Of a stretch of DNA of 64,000 bases, positions 1 through 8,167 are shown piece by piece. The DNA is from Pseudomonas monteilii NBRC 103158 = DSM 14164 (GTDB taxonomy: Bacteria > Pseudomonadota > Gammaproteobacteria > Pseudomonadales > Pseudomonadaceae): the NCBI RefSeq assembly GCF_000730605.1, contig NZ_BBIS01000012.1, positions 227,137-291,136 on the forward strand, given 5' to 3'. The stretch's first letter is position 1. Each line of letters begins with the position of its first letter. A model generated the notes under the pieces. It was not told the origin of the DNA. It ran no database searches and was given only the letters and a program-made list of their open reading frames with translations. A program made the translations under genes and the position numbers.

Positions 1-1
1 C

Positions 2-1279
2 GACGTAATCACGGGTGAAATGCGCTGGGCCTTCGACCCGGGCAACCCGGAAGATCGCCAGGCACCCCAGGGCGACAGCACCTACGTGCGCAGCACCCCG
101 AACAGTTGGGCACCGATGTCCTACGACCCGGCGATGAACACCGTGTTCCTGCCGATGGGCTCGTCGTCCACCGACATCTATGGCGTTGAACGCAGCAAAC
201 TGGACCACACCTACGGCGCTTCGGTGCTGGCCCTGGACGCCACCACCGGCAACCAGAAGTGGGTATTCCAGACCGTTCACAACGACCTGTGGGACTTCGA
301 CCTGCCCATGCAGCCGAGCTTGATCGACTTCACCAAGGACGACGGCCAGTCGGTACCTGCGGTGGTGATCGGCACCAAGGCCGGGCAGATCTACGTGCTC
401 GACCGCGCCACCGGCAAGCCGCTGACCCAGGTCGACGAAGTACCGGTCAAGCCAAGCAACATTCCGAACGAGCCGTACTCCCCGACCCAGCCAAAATCGG
501 TGGGTATGCCGCAGATCGGCGCACAAACCCTGACCGAGTCGGACATGTGGGGCGCCACCCCGTATGACCAGCTGCTGTGCCGCATCGACTTCAAAAAAAT
601 GCGCTACGACGGCCTGTACACCGCGCCAGGCACCGACCTGTCGCTGAGTTTCCCGGGTTCGCTGGGTGGCATGAACTGGGGCAGCATCTCCACCGACCCG
701 GTGCATGGCTTCATCTTCGTCAACGACATGCGCCTGGGCCTGTGGATCCAGATGATCCCATCGCAGAACAAGGGCGGCGCGGCGTCCGGTGGCGAAGCAC
801 TGAACACTGGCATGGGCGCTGTACCGCTCAAGGGCACCCCGTATGCGGTGAACAAGAACCGCTTCCTGTCGGTCGCCGGCATTCCGTGCCAGGCCCCGCC
901 GTTCGGCACCCTGACCGCTATCGACATGAAGACCCGTCAGGTGGCCTGGCAGGTTCCGGTGGGCACTGTTGAAGACACCGGCCCGCTCGGCATCCGCATG
1001 CACCTGCCGATCAAGATCGGCCTGCCAACCCTGGGCGGCACCCTGTCGACCCAAGGCGGCCTGGTGTTCATCGCCGGCACCCAGGACTTCTACCTGCGCG
1101 CCTACGACAGCAGCAACGGTAACGAAATCTGGAAGGCCCGCCTGCCAGTGGGCAGCCAGGGCGGCCCGATGACCTACGTCTCGCCGAAGACCGGCAAGCA
1201 GTACGTGGTGATCACTGCTGGCGGTGCGCGCCAGTCGACTGACCGTGGCGACTACGTGATTTCTTACGCACTGCCGTAA
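2..1279 (+). CDS. quiA: Membrane-bound PQQ-dependent dehydrogenase, glucose/quinate/shikimate family, C-terminal part (5' end outside window)
   Basis: The frame is open from the first bases, so this is the 3' part (about 425 residues) of a gene that starts upstream. It is the beta-propeller part of a quinoprotein that oxidises a polyol or sugar in the periplasm and passes electrons to ubiquinone. Seen: propeller motifs such as GNQKWVFQ and GNEIWKARLP, the stretch SDMWGATPYDQLLCRI shared with Gcd/QuiA, and the C-terminal GGQ..MTY..GKQYVVI pattern. The N-terminal membrane segments are not visible. It lies just before an OprB-like porin. I prefer quinate/shikimate dehydrogenase (quiA) because the downstream gene order matches the P. 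putida quiA neighbourhood as I remember it. Glucose dehydrogenase (gcd) is the alternative and also commonly sits beside oprB. Confidence 0.8.
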   Translation, partial: DVITGEMRWAFDPGNPEDRQAPQGDSTYVRSTPNSWAPMSYDPAMNTVFLPMGSSSTDIYGVERSKLDHTYGASVLALDATTGNQKWVFQTVHNDLWDFDLPMQPSLIDFTKDDGQSVPAVVIGTKAGQIYVLDRATGKPLTQVDEVPVKPSNIPNEPYSPTQPKSVGMPQIGAQTLTESDMWGATPYDQLLCRIDFKKMRYDGLYTAPGTDLSLSFPGSLGGMNWGSISTDPVHGFIFVNDMRLGLWIQMIPSQNKGGAASGGEALNTGMGAVPLKGTPYAVNKNRFLSVAGIPCQAPPFGTLTAIDMKTRQVAWQVPVGTVEDTGPLGIRMHLPIKIGLPTLGGTLSTQGGLVFIAGTQDFYLRAYDSSNGNEIWKARLPVGSQGGPMTYVSPKTGKQYVVITAGGARQSTDRGDYVISYALP

Positions 1280-1293
1280 GACCGCGTCGCCTG

Positions 1294-1375
1294 CATCGCC
1301 GGCAAGCCAGCTCCCACAGGATCGCGCCACCTGCAAATAGGGTGGGGACCTGTGGGAGCTGGCTTGCCGGCGATG
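1294..1375. repeat. REP-type inverted repeat pair (BIME-like)
   Basis: Two 27-base arms, 1294-1320 and 1349-1375, are perfect reverse complements around a 28-base spacer. Each carries the CTCCCACAGG/CCTGTGGGAG core typical of Pseudomonas REP elements. The pair fills the gap between the dehydrogenase and the porin and could form a strong hairpin that ends or attenuates transcription. A related, imperfect copy of the core is at 34335-34387. Confidence 0.8.
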
Positions 1376-1404
1376 AGGCCCTGAATAACAACCGAGATTT
1401 AGCA

Positions 1405-2673
1405 ATGCCATCCGCAATCCGCATCACCCCCACCCTGCTGCTGGCCCTGGCCAGCACCACCGCCCTGGCCGACGGCGACCTCATGACCCGCAGCACCCTG
1501 ACCGGTGACTGGGGTGGCCTGCGCCATCAGCTGGAAGACGACGGCGTCAAGTTCACCGGCGACTACAGCGGCGAAACCGCCTACAACGCTCACGGTGGCC
1601 TGCACCGCTCGGCGCGTTACTCGCAGAACCTGAAGCTGGGTGTGCAGTTTGACCTGTCCAAATTGTATGGCCTGGACAACGGTGGCAAGGTCCAGCTGAC
1701 CATCAACGACCGTCGCGGCAACAGCGCCTCGGAAGACCTGGTCGGCAACCGCCTGCCAATCCAGGAAAACTTCGGTGGCCTGTATACCCGCCTGACCGAG
1801 CTGAGTTACGAGCGCACCCTGTTCACCCCGGCACTCAACGTCAAACTGGGCTACATGGCCATGGGTAACGACCTGGGCGGCCTGGACAGCGGTATCCTGT
1901 GCAACTTCATGAACGCCGGCTTCTGCGGCCACCCGCTGAACATGTCGGGTGGCAGTGGCTGGACCAACTACCCCAATGCCCACCTGGGCGTGCGGGTGAA
2001 GTATGACCTCTCGCCTGCCTGGCAACTGCGCGTGGCAGCGTTCAACGTCGACCCCGAGAGCAATGGCAACTCCAGCCGTGCCTGGCACCTTGGCCCCAAG
2101 CACACCACGGGCACCGTGGTGCCGGTGGAGCTGGTGTACAAGCTGCAGGGTGAACTGCCGGGCGAGTACAAGCTGGGCTACTACTACGACAGCTCCGACG
2201 TGAAACGCATCGGCAGCGATGATGAAGTGTCCGGCCGTGGCGGCCATTACCTGCTGGTTGACCAGGCGGTGTGGAACGACCAAGGCTCGCCAGGGCGCAG
2301 CCTGCATGCCTTCGGCCAGTACTCGGCGTCGAGCAAGGCTGCCTCGCCGTTCACCAAGTGGTATGGCGCCGGCGTGGTGCTGTACAAGCCGTTCGAAGGC
2401 CGCCCGAAAGACACCCTGGCGCTGGGTTATGGCCGTGCCGTGCCCAACCCGCGCAGCCGCGATGTGCTGGAGGATGCCGCCTTCAATGCCGGCCAGCAGT
2501 TCCCCGACATCGACAGCGCCGAGCAACTGATCGAACTGAGCTACGGCTACCAGGCCACACCTTGGCTGAACCTGCGCCCGGATGTGCAATACATCATCGA
2601 GCCTGGGGCGTTTTCCGGGAAGGACATCGACAACGCGTTGGTGGTTGGCCTGCAGGTCAAGGCCAGTTTCTAA
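1405..2673 (+). CDS. Carbohydrate-selective porin, OprB family
   Basis: Outer-membrane beta-barrel porin of 422 residues. The start at 1405 gives a clean signal peptide (MPSAIRITPTLLLALASTTALA, residues 1-22) followed by the OprB-family start LTGDWGGLRHQLEDDGV. The protein ends in a phenylalanine after alternating hydrophobic strands (LQVKASF), as outer-membrane barrels do. An in-frame ATG at 1342 lies inside the REP repeat and would bury the signal peptide, so it was rejected. It follows the PQQ dehydrogenase and probably lets that enzyme's substrate into the periplasm. A REP hairpin lies between them, so co-transcription is uncertain. Confidence 0.88.
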   Translation: MPSAIRITPTLLLALASTTALADGDLMTRSTLTGDWGGLRHQLEDDGVKFTGDYSGETAYNAHGGLHRSARYSQNLKLGVQFDLSKLYGLDNGGKVQLTINDRRGNSASEDLVGNRLPIQENFGGLYTRLTELSYERTLFTPALNVKLGYMAMGNDLGGLDSGILCNFMNAGFCGHPLNMSGGSGWTNYPNAHLGVRVKYDLSPAWQLRVAAFNVDPESNGNSSRAWHLGPKHTTGTVVPVELVYKLQGELPGEYKLGYYYDSSDVKRIGSDDEVSGRGGHYLLVDQAVWNDQGSPGRSLHAFGQYSASSKAASPFTKWYGAGVVLYKPFEGRPKDTLALGYGRAVPNPRSRDVLEDAAFNAGQQFPDIDSAEQLIELSYGYQATPWLNLRPDVQYIIEPGAFSGKDIDNALVVGLQVKASF

Positions 2674-2676
2674 CTT

Positions 2677-2704
2677 GAAAAGGGCCGCGTTGCGGCCCAT
2701 TTTC
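2677..2704. terminator. Bidirectional rho-independent terminator
   Basis: GGGCCGC (2682-2688) pairs with GCGGCCC (2692-2698) around a 3-base loop, with AAAA on the left and TTTT on the right. It sits between the convergent ends of the porin gene and the M20 deacylase gene and can serve both strands. Confidence 0.85.
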
Positions 2705-2706
2705 GG

Positions 2707-3867
2707 TCAATGCTGCCTGAGGTAATCCACCAACCTCAGCAGCATGGCATCACAGCCCTGCAACTGCTCGACACTGACAAACTCATCCGGCTTGTGCCCC
2801 TGGTCCATGCTGCCAGGCCCGCACACCACGGTCGGGATACCTGCCTGGTTGAACAACCCGCCTTCGGTACCAAACGCCACCGTACCGAATTCATCGGTAC
2901 CACTGAGCAACGCCACCAGCTGCGCCGCCTCACTGTCGGCAGGTGTCGCCAGCCCCGGATAGGCGCTCAGCGGCGCCAGGCGAATATCACTGGCCGCATT
3001 GACCTTGCGCATACGTGGCAGCAACTCGGCTTCTGCATAAGACTGCAACTGGTCGGCCACTGCCTGCGCCTCGAACCCCGGCAAGGCCCGCACTTCGAAG
3101 TCGAACTCGCACTCCGCCGGCACGATGTTCAGTGCCCTGCCCCCTTTGATCACCCCGGTCTGCACCGTCGAGAAAGGCGGGTCGAAGCGCTCGTCGCGAT
3201 GCTGCGGCAAGGCCAGGGCGTCACCGATGTCAGCCAGTTTGCCAATCAGCTTCGCCGCATACTCGATGGCATTCACGCCATAGGGCGCATAGGCCGAGTG
3301 GCAGGCCGCGCCATGGACTTGGCAGCGCATCGCCAACTTGCCCTTGTGCCCCAGTACCGGCTTGAGCTCGGTGGGTTCGCCAATCAGGCACAGCCGTGGG
3401 GTGTGCGGGCGCTGCGCCAACGCGGCCAGCATCGAGCGTACCCCCAGGCAGCCCACTTCCTCGTCATAGGAGAATGCCAGGTGCACCGGCATGCGCAGAG
3501 GCTGGGCGAGGAACGCGGGCACGGCGGCCAGCACCGAAGCGATGAAGCCTTTCATGTCGGCCGTGCCACGGCCATACAGGCGCCCGTCACGTTCGCTCAG
3601 GGCAAACGGCTCGACGGTCCAGGCCTGCCCATCCACCGGTACCACATCGGTGTGCCCCGACAACACCACGCCGCCAACGTTTTGGGGGCCGATGGTGGCG
3701 AACAGGTTGGCCTTGGTGCCCTCCGGGTTGTGAAACAGCTCGCACTCCACCCCCAGCTCGGCCAGGTAATCGCGGATGAAGCCGATCAACTCAAGGTTGG
3801 AGTCCCGGCTGACCGTAGCAAAGCCGATCAGCCGGGCCAGTAGCGCGCGGCTGGCAAATTCACTCAT
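2707..3867 (-). CDS. argE: Acetylornithine deacetylase (ArgE)-like M20 family metallohydrolase
   Basis: Cytoplasmic zinc-dependent amide hydrolase of 386 residues. M20 signatures are present: SGHTDVVPVDGQ (zinc His/Asp), GRGTADMKGF, YDEEVGCLG (catalytic Glu pair) and FGTEGGLF near the C-terminus. Length fits ArgE (about 385). The start at 3867 removes an unlikely 15-residue extension and overlaps the DUF1028 gene by 8 bp. Partnering with DUF1028 and lying opposite a flavin monooxygenase/RidA pair, it may deacylate a catabolic intermediate rather than N-acetylornithine. The argE name reflects sequence type, not proven role. Confidence 0.85.
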   Translation of the reverse strand: MSEFASRALLARLIGFATVSRDSNLELIGFIRDYLAELGVECELFHNPEGTKANLFATIGPQNVGGVVLSGHTDVVPVDGQAWTVEPFALSERDGRLYGRGTADMKGFIASVLAAVPAFLAQPLRMPVHLAFSYDEEVGCLGVRSMLAALAQRPHTPRLCLIGEPTELKPVLGHKGKLAMRCQVHGAACHSAYAPYGVNAIEYAAKLIGKLADIGDALALPQHRDERFDPPFSTVQTGVIKGGRALNIVPAECEFDFEVRALPGFEAQAVADQLQSYAEAELLPRMRKVNAASDIRLAPLSAYPGLATPADSEAAQLVALLSGTDEFGTVAFGTEGGLFNQAGIPTVVCGPGSMDQGHKPDEFVSVEQLQGCDAMLLRLVDYLRQH

Positions 3868-4537
3868 CGCCCGGCACCCCATAGCTGGGTGCAGCGGTCG
3901 GGTTAAGGGCACGGGTGACGTAATCCTGCATCTGTGGGCGATAGGCCTGCCAAAGGCCGTCGAGCACGCCGATCGGGTCGGTATCAGCCCAGTCCACGCG
4001 CAGGTCCACCAATGGCCAGGTCAACTCGCCGGCAATTTTCAACGCCGCCGAGTGCACCGGCCCAGCTTCTCCACCCGCAGCCATCGCCGCGTGCATGGCT
4101 GCCAGCAAGCGGTCTGCCAGGTGGCCGCCAGCCTGCTCGAACGCCACGACCATTGCTTCGATCACCTGGGTCGAGGACAGCAGGTTACCCGCCGCCGCGC
4201 ACTGTTCACCGGCAACGGCGTTGTACGTGCCCAATGCCTCTCGCCCGGTAAACAGCGCCACCTGCCCTTGGCTGTCGATCACGGTGACCTGGCGGTACTC
4301 GCTCCAGCCATTGGCGCTGAGCACCCGGTCCAGCGCGGCGGCGGGTGGCAACTGGCCCTGTTCAAGGGCATCGAGAATCTGCGGGCCCAGTGCCGGCAAG
4401 GTGATGTTCTGGGTGGAAACGGCGCCAACACCGGCACGCACCCAAGGGCAACGGGCACCCACGGCAATGCTCGAAGAACTGATGGCGATGCCGACCTGGC
4501 CGGTTTCCTGGCAGCGGCCAATGATGGAGAAGGTCAT
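3860..4537 (-). CDS. DUF1028 family protein (Ntn-hydrolase-like)
   Basis: 225 residues. It starts MTFSIIGRCQETGQVGIAISSSSIAVGARC, the typical beginning of DUF1028 proteins, whose fold resembles Ntn hydrolases. It also has the family pattern around WVRAGVGAVSTQ. The start at 4537 has AGGAG 8 bases upstream; a longer frame to 4675 has no ribosome site and lacks family similarity. No signal peptide. Its 3' end overlaps the M20 deacylase gene, so they are one operon. Members often sit beside RidA or peptidase genes, as here. Substrate unknown. Confidence 0.85.
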   Translation of the reverse strand: MTFSIIGRCQETGQVGIAISSSSIAVGARCPWVRAGVGAVSTQNITLPALGPQILDALEQGQLPPAAALDRVLSANGWSEYRQVTVIDSQGQVALFTGREALGTYNAVAGEQCAAAGNLLSSTQVIEAMVVAFEQAGGHLADRLLAAMHAAMAAGGEAGPVHSAALKIAGELTWPLVDLRVDWADTDPIGVLDGLWQAYRPQMQDYVTRALNPTAAPSYGVPGDE

Positions 4538-4876
4538 GGTGATGCTCCTGTTGTCCTGTGCGATGCAGGGCATTCTGGGTGGAACCTTCCGGTAGGCGAA
4601 ACCAACTTTTTCCGAGGGGTTAGGCAGGAAAAAACTTGGCTGAGGCAGAGATCGAGCGCCGCCCGCGCGGCGCATCGCGAGCTGCGCTCGCTCCTACGTT
4701 TGTTTCGGGCCAGTTTCTCCTGTGCGAGGCCACAGAACTCGGGGCCTTCGCCGTTTTATCGGCAAGCACCAGCTAAATACTATTTTCGCCATTTGCATCG
4801 CATCCCTAGTCTGGCCCCAGGCAACGGCGGTCCTCCAAACCGACCTGACAAAAACCGCCTGAACAAGGGCTCGGAC
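4538..4876. other. Divergent promoter region between DUF1028/argE and monooxygenase/ridA
   Basis: 339 bases without a convincing gene. It must hold both divergent promoters. Around 4650-4695 there is a GC-rich stretch (GCGCATCGCGAGCTGCGCTC) resembling a Pseudomonas REP element. The half nearer the monooxygenase (4755-4800) is richer in A and T. I could not fix -35/-10 boxes with confidence. Confidence 0.5.
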
Positions 4877-6196
4877 ATGACACTGAACAACCTCGAAATC
4901 GACACCCTCGTCGTCGGCGCCGGCCAGGCCGGCGTGGCCATGAGCGAACACCTGAACAAGCTTGGCGTGCCGCACCTGGTGCTGGAGCGTAACCGCATCG
5001 CCGAAGCGTGGCGCACTGGCCGCTGGGACTCGCTGGTCGCCAACGGCCCGGTCTGGCACGACCGCTTCCCGGGCCTTGAATTCAACCTCGACGCTGACGC
5101 CTTCGCCGGCAAGGACCAGGTGGCTGACTACTTCGAGCAGTACGTACGCAAGTACAACCTGCCTGTGCGCACCGGTATTGAAGTAAAGCGCGTGGTGCGC
5201 AACAGCGACCGCCCTGGCTTTACCATCGAAACCAATGAAGGCGTGATTCGCGCCAACCGTGTGGTTGCTGCAACCGGCCCGTTCCAGAAGCCGGTGATCC
5301 CCGCCATTGCGCCAAAGGACAGCAACCTGCACCAGATCCATTCCGCCGCCTACTACAACCCTCAGCAACTGCCAGAAGGCGCAGTGCTGGTGGTAGGGGC
5401 CGGCTCCTCTGGCGTGCAAATCGCCGAAGAGCTGATGCGTGCGGGCCGTCAGGTGTACCTGTCGGTCGGTGCCCACGACCGCCCACCGCGTGCCTACCGA
5501 AACCGCGACTTCTGCTGGTGGCTGGGCGTGCTGGGTGAGTGGGACGCAGAAATCGCCAAGCCCGGCCGCGAGCACGTGACCATTGCCGTCAGCGGCGCCC
5601 GTGGCGGCCACACCGTAGACTTCCGCGCCCTCGCCCATCAAGGCATGACCCTGGTCGGCCTGACCCAGTCGTTCGAAAACGGCGTGGCACGCTTCCAGGA
5701 CAACCTGGTCGAGAACATCAACCGTGGCGACGAAAACTACCTGGCCCTGCTGGATGCCGCCGATGCCTACATCGAACGCAACGGCCTGGACCTGCCGCAA
5801 GAGCCCGAAGCCCGCCAGCGCCTGGCCGACCCGGAATGCATGGTCAACCCGCTGCAGCAGCTGGACCTGGCCAAGGCCGGTGTCAGCAGCATCATCTGGG
5901 CCACCGGTTACGGTGTGGATTTCAGCTGGCTGCAGGTAGACACCTTCGACGCCAACGGCAAACCCCAGCACCAGCGCGGCGTAGCCCGTGAGCCCGGCGT
6001 GTACTTCCTGGGCCTGCCGTGGCTGTCGCGCCGTGGCTCGTCGTTCATCTGGGGCGTGTGGCACGACGCCAAGCACGTCGCCGGCCACATCGCCACGCAA
6101 CGCACCTACCTGGCCTACCGCGACCGCGAACAGCGCGACGCGGATGAGCAGCAAGACAACACCATCAGCAACGTCAGCACCCTCGGAGCCCACTGA
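4877..6196 (+). CDS. FAD-dependent monooxygenase, CzcO/flavin-containing monooxygenase-like
   Basis: 439 residues with two dinucleotide-binding Rossmann motifs: GAGQAGVAMS near the N-terminus (FAD) and GAGSSGVQIAEEL near residue 175 (NADPH). It also has the ATG-type motif WATGYGVDF near residue 345. This layout is that of single-component flavin monooxygenases that oxygenate N, S or carbonyl groups. The start MTLNNLEIDTLVVGAG at 4877 is chosen because the upstream frame is the antisense of other genes. Its stop shares one base with the start of the RidA gene (TGATG). Substrate unknown; the RidA partner suggests an imine or enamine product. Confidence 0.85.
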   Translation: MTLNNLEIDTLVVGAGQAGVAMSEHLNKLGVPHLVLERNRIAEAWRTGRWDSLVANGPVWHDRFPGLEFNLDADAFAGKDQVADYFEQYVRKYNLPVRTGIEVKRVVRNSDRPGFTIETNEGVIRANRVVAATGPFQKPVIPAIAPKDSNLHQIHSAAYYNPQQLPEGAVLVVGAGSSGVQIAEELMRAGRQVYLSVGAHDRPPRAYRNRDFCWWLGVLGEWDAEIAKPGREHVTIAVSGARGGHTVDFRALAHQGMTLVGLTQSFENGVARFQDNLVENINRGDENYLALLDAADAYIERNGLDLPQEPEARQRLADPECMVNPLQQLDLAKAGVSSIIWATGYGVDFSWLQVDTFDANGKPQHQRGVAREPGVYFLGLPWLSRRGSSFIWGVWHDAKHVAGHIATQRTYLAYRDREQRDADEQQDNTISNVSTLGAH

Positions 6197-6612
6197 TGCC
6201 TACTCATACCCGCATCCGCATGTTCAACACCAAGGAAACCTACCCCAACCAGACCCTGGACAACGACCTGTGCCAGGCCGTGCGGGCCGGTAACACCATT
6301 TATGTGCGCGGCCAGGTCGGTACCGACTTCGAAGGCAAGCTGGTGGGCCTGGGCGACCCTCGGGCGCAGACCGAGCAGGCGATGAAAAACGTCAAGCAAC
6401 TGCTTGAAGAAGCCGGCTCGGACCTGTCGCATATCGTCAAGACCACCACTTACATCACCGACCCGCGCTTCCGCGAGCCGGTGTACAAGGAAGTGGGCAA
6501 GTGGCTCAAGGGGGTGTTCCCGATTTCCACCGGGCTGGTGGTGGCCGGGTTGGCCCAGGCCGAGTGGCTGATGGAAATCGATGTGATCGCCGTGGTGCCG
6601 GATCAGGCGTGA
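6196..6612 (+). CDS. RidA family (YjgF/YER057c/UK114) protein
   Basis: 138 residues; RidA family, which hydrolyses reactive enamine/imine intermediates. Family features are NTIYVRGQVGTD (with the usual G.D), QTEQAMKNVKQLLEEAGSDLSHIVKTTTYITDPRFR, and the C-terminal LMEIDVIAVVP. It begins on the last base of the monooxygenase stop codon, so the two are coupled. Its last 10 bases overlap the convergent TIM-barrel gene. It probably disposes of an imine made by the monooxygenase. Confidence 0.88.
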   Translation: MPTHTRIRMFNTKETYPNQTLDNDLCQAVRAGNTIYVRGQVGTDFEGKLVGLGDPRAQTEQAMKNVKQLLEEAGSDLSHIVKTTTYITDPRFREPVYKEVGKWLKGVFPISTGLVVAGLAQAEWLMEIDVIAVVPDQA

Positions 6613-7430
6613 CCGGCAACCTGCACGGCAGGTAACCCACGCCTGTCATGCAACCAGGCGTGGGTTACCTGTGCCGCCGCTTGCAGCCGCTGTGTTGCGG
6701 GCAAGCCGGCGGACGGCACCTCCACGCTGATACACAGGTCGCCGGGCAACGCCGCAAGCAACTGCGCCAGCGGCAGTTGCCCCTCCCCCGGCAACAGGCG
6801 GCCCTCACGCGCTTCCTGAATGATCAGATCGTCCGCAGGCCCCAGCAGCGGTGCATCGCACAATTGCACGGCCCGCAGCAGGTGTGGGTTGACCCGCATG
6901 ATGTCAGCCACCTGGCCACCCGAGCGGAACAGGTGCAAGGCATCGACCAGCACGCCTCCGTTGTCCTGCCCCGCCCCCATCACCACCGCGCACGCCTGTT
7001 GCAAGGTCGCCACCGGCCGCCAGCGCATGAACTCCAGGTCCACCCGCAGCCCGTGGTCACGCGCCAGTTGGCACAGCGCTGCAAAGTTGCCGGTCAGGCG
7101 TGCAACATCCCGGTCGTCCCCCGACACCGTCAGGCTCGTCGCCCCCAGTTCGGCACCGGAGGCCAACAGCGCCTGGTAATCGGCAACCCGGGTTTGCGCC
7201 GTCAGCGAGACGAACTCGATGTCCGTCACACGCACGCCTTCCCCTGCCATCACTGCCCGCAGTTCGCGCATGGCCTGGCTACCGGCCGCAACCGGATAAG
7301 CCTGCGCCCCCGGCATCACCGGGTGCAGGCGCAGGCCCACGGCACTGAAGCCAGCGCGCCGCGCCTCGCGCACCAAACTCACTGGCGCCAGCTCCAGCGC
7401 CGTCAGGTGCGCCACGCCCAGGCCATTCAA
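6603..7430 (-). CDS. Sugar phosphate isomerase/epimerase-like TIM-barrel protein
   Basis: 275 residues of the xylose-isomerase-like TIM barrel superfamily (AP endonuclease family 2 fold). Seen: LNGLGVAHLTALELAP at the start, GFSAVGLRLHPV, DIEFVSL, LRVDLEFMRWRPV, GGVLVDALHLFRSGG and CISVEVPS, which supply the usual metal-binding Glu/Asp/His positions. The best start is TTG at 7430, overlapping the stop of the SDR gene; GTG five codons on is an alternative. It is the last gene of a four-gene operon and could be a dehydratase, isomerase or epimerase acting on a sugar-acid intermediate. Confidence 0.75.
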   Translation of the reverse strand: MNGLGVAHLTALELAPVSLVREARRAGFSAVGLRLHPVMPGAQAYPVAAGSQAMRELRAVMAGEGVRVTDIEFVSLTAQTRVADYQALLASGAELGATSLTVSGDDRDVARLTGNFAALCQLARDHGLRVDLEFMRWRPVATLQQACAVVMGAGQDNGGVLVDALHLFRSGGQVADIMRVNPHLLRAVQLCDAPLLGPADDLIIQEAREGRLLPGEGQLPLAQLLAALPGDLCISVEVPSAGLPATQRLQAAAQVTHAWLHDRRGLPAVQVAGHA

Positions 7431-8167
7431 TAGGTCGCCCTCCCACCACTGAGGTCGAACACGAAGCCGGTGGTAAAGCTGCATTCGGGGCCGGCGATCC
7501 AGCTGACCATGTTGGCAATCTCCTCGGCCTTGAGGAAGCGCCCCATGGGGATTTTGGCCTTGCTCGCGGCAATGTGCTCCGCTGTCATTTCGGCCATCAG
7601 TGGTGTCTCGACCATGGCCGGTGCCACACAGTTGAGCAGTACGCCGTCCTGCGCCAGCTCCTTGGCCGCCGCCTTGGTGAAGGCGATGACCCCGGCCTTG
7701 GCTGCCGAATAGGCCGAGATGTACTGCACGCCATCCTTCCCGGCCATGGAGGCAATGTTGACGATGCGTCCGTAGCGGTTTTCACGCATGTGCGCGATGG
7801 CGGTGCGGCAGCAATAGAACACGCCGTTCAGGTCGATGGCGATGACTTTGTCCCAGGCCTCTGGCGGGTACTCCCATGACGCCACCACCGGGCCGTTGAT
7901 GCCGGCATTGTTGACCAGAATCTGCACCTGCCCCAAGCGTGCCAGCGTCTCGGCGAACGCTGCCTCTACCGAGGCCAGCGATGACACATCCACCGCCTGG
8001 CGCAGCACCGGCTCAAAGCCCTTTTCAAGGCTGTTCCAGCCATCGACAGCGAGGTCCCAGATCACCACCTGGGCGCCCGCTGCATGCAAGCGCTGGGCGA
8101 TCGCCAGGCCGATGCCACGCATGCCGCCGGTGACGATTGCGGTCTGGCCTTGCAGGTACTGGCTCAT
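7427..8167 (-). CDS. SDR family NAD(P)-dependent oxidoreductase
   Basis: 246 residues, classical short-chain dehydrogenase: cofactor motif TGGMRGIG near residue 14, NNAG near residue 85, active-site YSAAK with an upstream Ser (NIASMAG), and a C-terminal FVFDLSGGRATY. The start at 8167 overlaps the transporter stop (ATGA). The WDLAVDGW stretch after beta-2 carries an acidic residue, which favours NAD over NADP. It probably oxidises a hydroxyl of the compound imported by the neighbouring MFS carrier. Substrate not determinable from sequence. Confidence 0.87.
   Translation of the reverse strand: MSQYLQGQTAIVTGGMRGIGLAIAQRLHAAGAQVVIWDLAVDGWNSLEKGFEPVLRQAVDVSSLASVEAAFAETLARLGQVQILVNNAGINGPVVASWEYPPEAWDKVIAIDLNGVFYCCRTAIAHMRENRYGRIVNIASMAGKDGVQYISAYSAAKAGVIAFTKAAAKELAQDGVLLNCVAPAMVETPLMAEMTAEHIAASKAKIPMGRFLKAEEIANMVSWIAGPECSFTTGFVFDLSGGRATY

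Noticed and set aside
1399..2700. 433-codon open frame on the minus strand opposite the porin gene
   Set aside because: Antisense of the OprB gene; composition (His/Val/Ala/Gln-rich, no motifs) is that of a frame shadow in GC-rich DNA.
3776..4876. Long N-terminal extension of the monooxygenase frame
   Set aside because: It would overlap argE and the DUF1028 gene in antisense; the FAD motif starts directly after ATG 4877.
4694..6193. 499-codon minus-strand frame opposite the monooxygenase
   Set aside because: Antisense shadow without motif or ribosome site.
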